Shown here: one piece after another, positions 20,628-21,717 of the stretch | Layout of the letters: each line of letters begins with the position of its first letter | Numbering within the stretch: the first letter of the stretch is position 1 | Origin: Auxenochlorella pyrenoidosa | Taxonomy: Eukaryota > Chlorophyta > Trebouxiophyceae > Chlorellales > Chlorellaceae | Assembly (NCBI GenBank): GCA_001430745.1 | Contig: KQ482050.1 | Coordinates: 259,409 to 281,125 of the forward strand | DNA length: 21,717 nt | Direction of reading: 5' to 3' | Position numbers and translations under genes: made by a program | The notes under the pieces: generated by a model | Database searches by the model: none | Seen by the model: the letters and a program-made list of their open reading frames with translations, nothing else | What the model was told of the DNA's origin: nothing

Positions 20628-21717
20628 TCACTGAGCCTGCAGGTTTCATAGATGAGGGGCGAGCATGGCATGAGAAAACAAACATTGAACGAGCCACGAG
20701 GCTCGCTCCCAGCAGTGCAGCTGCGGCAGCCACCCCCAGCAGTGCAACTCAGCACGCGATGAGCGTGCACATTGCGGGCGAGCCGGCACGCCCTGGGTCC
20801 ATACAAACATCGCATACTGTCCCGAGCAACTCAGGCACCCATCATGTGTCATTCTCTCCTAGGCACCTCACCAGCAAGCATGCTTTCTGCCCTTGGCTGC
20901 CCCGCTGCCGGCACACCAGAGCTGGGCAGCACTGCGCCGAGGTGGCACAGGGTGCGCCCAGCTTGGTGCACTGCGGCAGCACAGGTGGCGACGGGAGCGT
21001 TCAGCCGGCTCGGCGGCACAGCCAAGAGTCAGCAAATACAGACGACAGTTTGGCTCTATGCAAGCTGCTATGAGCAGGAGCCAGAGTGCCTGTATGCTAT
21101 GCCCAAGCCCATGGGCCCTTCACCAGACTGCCCAGCAGTTTGGCGCAGGGGAGCTGCAGCCTCCGCCCCACCTGCCGACAGGCCCCTCCGCGTCCGCTGA
21201 AAAGGGGCTGGCACCACAGGCGGGCGCAGCATCGCGGGCCCGCGCCAGAGGGCTGGCACACCGTAAACTGCCTTCGGCACTGCATGGGCACATTCGAGCA
21301 CCAGTCGACACATTTTGCTAACGCATGCCAAGTCTCGAGTGGAAGTGCATGCTGATGCAAGCAATCGCGCAGGCCAGACTCACAACAGGTGCTGACGCCA
21401 CCCAGCTTCTGGCTGGCGGCGTGTTACAGACACACTCACCGCCTGGATGGGGGGGGGCGCCTTCCTGGCCGGCCGCACAGGCGGCGATGGGCGTGGCCTG
21501 AGTGGCGGAGGGGGTGACAGGCGCGGCCGGGGAGGTGGTGGCAGCAGGCGGGGAGGAGGGGCACGAGGGGGCGGGGAGGGGGATGGCGGTGGTGGAGGGG
21601 AGTAGGAGGGTGGTTGCGGTGGTGAGGGGGAGGGTGGTGGTGGCGAGGGGGATGGCGGCGGTGGCGAGGGGGACGGCGGCGGTGGCGAGGGGGATGGCGG
21701 CGGTGGTGGGGAGGGGA
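20628..21717 (-). CDS. Copy D: 3' part of a fourth family member (linker and two knottin-like modules)
   Basis: The 5' end lies beyond the window. Exons (minus): E12 21717-21440 (partial), E13 21351-21172, E14 20970-20872, E15 20636-20628; all junctions are phase 0. E12 is a long Ser/Pro-Pro rod (repeats of PPPPSPSP) ending PPPIQA at a strong GTGAGTG donor. E13 is intact here, with core spacing C-x6-C-x8-CC-x4-C-x10-C preceded by CVDWC, so eight cysteines. E14 has C-x6-C-x5-CC-x4-C-x10-C. The protein ends two codons into E15 (GCT CAG TGA). By analogy with A-C, an NHL propeller should precede this. D is the only copy in view with both modules sound. Confidence 0.76.
21172..21351 (-). other. 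Copy D intact first cysteine module (E13)
   Basis: Sixty codons from HALPLETWHALAKCVDWC to GGACRQ, with a CATCAG acceptor and a CGGCAG/GTGGGG donor, both phase 0. It holds eight cysteines; the last six fit the cystine-knot order with an adjacent CC pair (GPRCCARLWC). It is the reference for judging the broken versions in A and B. Confidence 0.72.
21590..21717 (-). repeat. Tandem Ser/Pro codon repeat in copy D linker
   Basis: Repeats of about 21-24 nt (plus strand GGTGGCGAGGGGGAYGGCGGC) run to the window edge and encode PPSPSPP-type units. Such repeats change length easily by slippage or unequal crossing over. Confidence 0.8.

Noticed and set aside
21440..21717. Possible CRISPR-like or minisatellite array at the right edge
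   Set aside because: The repeats have no spacers and encode Ser/Pro units in an open frame, so they are protein-coding repeats.

Overview
The window looks like nuclear DNA of a green alga (Chlorophyta, probably Chlorophyceae; a Chlamydomonas/Volvox/Haematococcus-type genome). Reasons: GC-rich sequence, genes cut into many short exons by 130-330 nt introns with GTGAG-type donors and YYGCAG acceptors, and a Ser-Pro/poly-Pro segment typical of hydroxyproline-rich algal wall proteins. The genus is not provable from the sequence. All real genes I can support lie on the minus strand. The exon models below were built by eye from splice motifs, reading phase and agreement between paralogous copies.

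Layout, left to right (3' to 5' for the genes). (1) 1-2474: a seven-exon, 3'-truncated gene for a GhrA-like D-2-hydroxyacid dehydrogenase (glyoxylate/hydroxypyruvate reductase type) with a possible N-terminal transit peptide. (2) 3147-7389 (copy A), 9094-13385 (copy B), 14617-19454 (copy C) and 20628-21717 (copy D, 3' part only): a head-to-tail array of one gene family with a period of about 5.9-6.0 kb. Each complete copy has about 14 coding exons for a secreted protein: signal peptide, six-bladed NHL beta-propeller, Ser/Pro-rich linker, then one or two small cysteine-knot-like (knottin/ICK pattern) modules, ending two codons into a tiny last exon.

The exon phases agree through all propeller exons in three copies, and exon lengths are identical or differ by multiples of three, which supports the models strongly. 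The copies differ in informative ways. The first cysteine module is intact only in D, frame-broken and missing a cysteine in A and B, and absent from C. Copies A and B use a GC donor after exon 2 where C has GT. Copies A and B lost part of propeller exon 10. The terminal intron of C is expanded and holds a second candidate last exon. A relic of the dehydrogenase 5' end sits behind copy B, showing that the duplicated unit reached into the neighbouring dehydrogenase gene.

The most interesting content is the domain combination itself: a secreted NHL propeller joined by a hydroxyproline-type linker to knottin-like modules, in a tandem and still changing array. The function is unknown. A cell-wall or extracellular binding role is inference from the architecture. 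No RNA genes, CRISPR arrays or intact transposons were seen.
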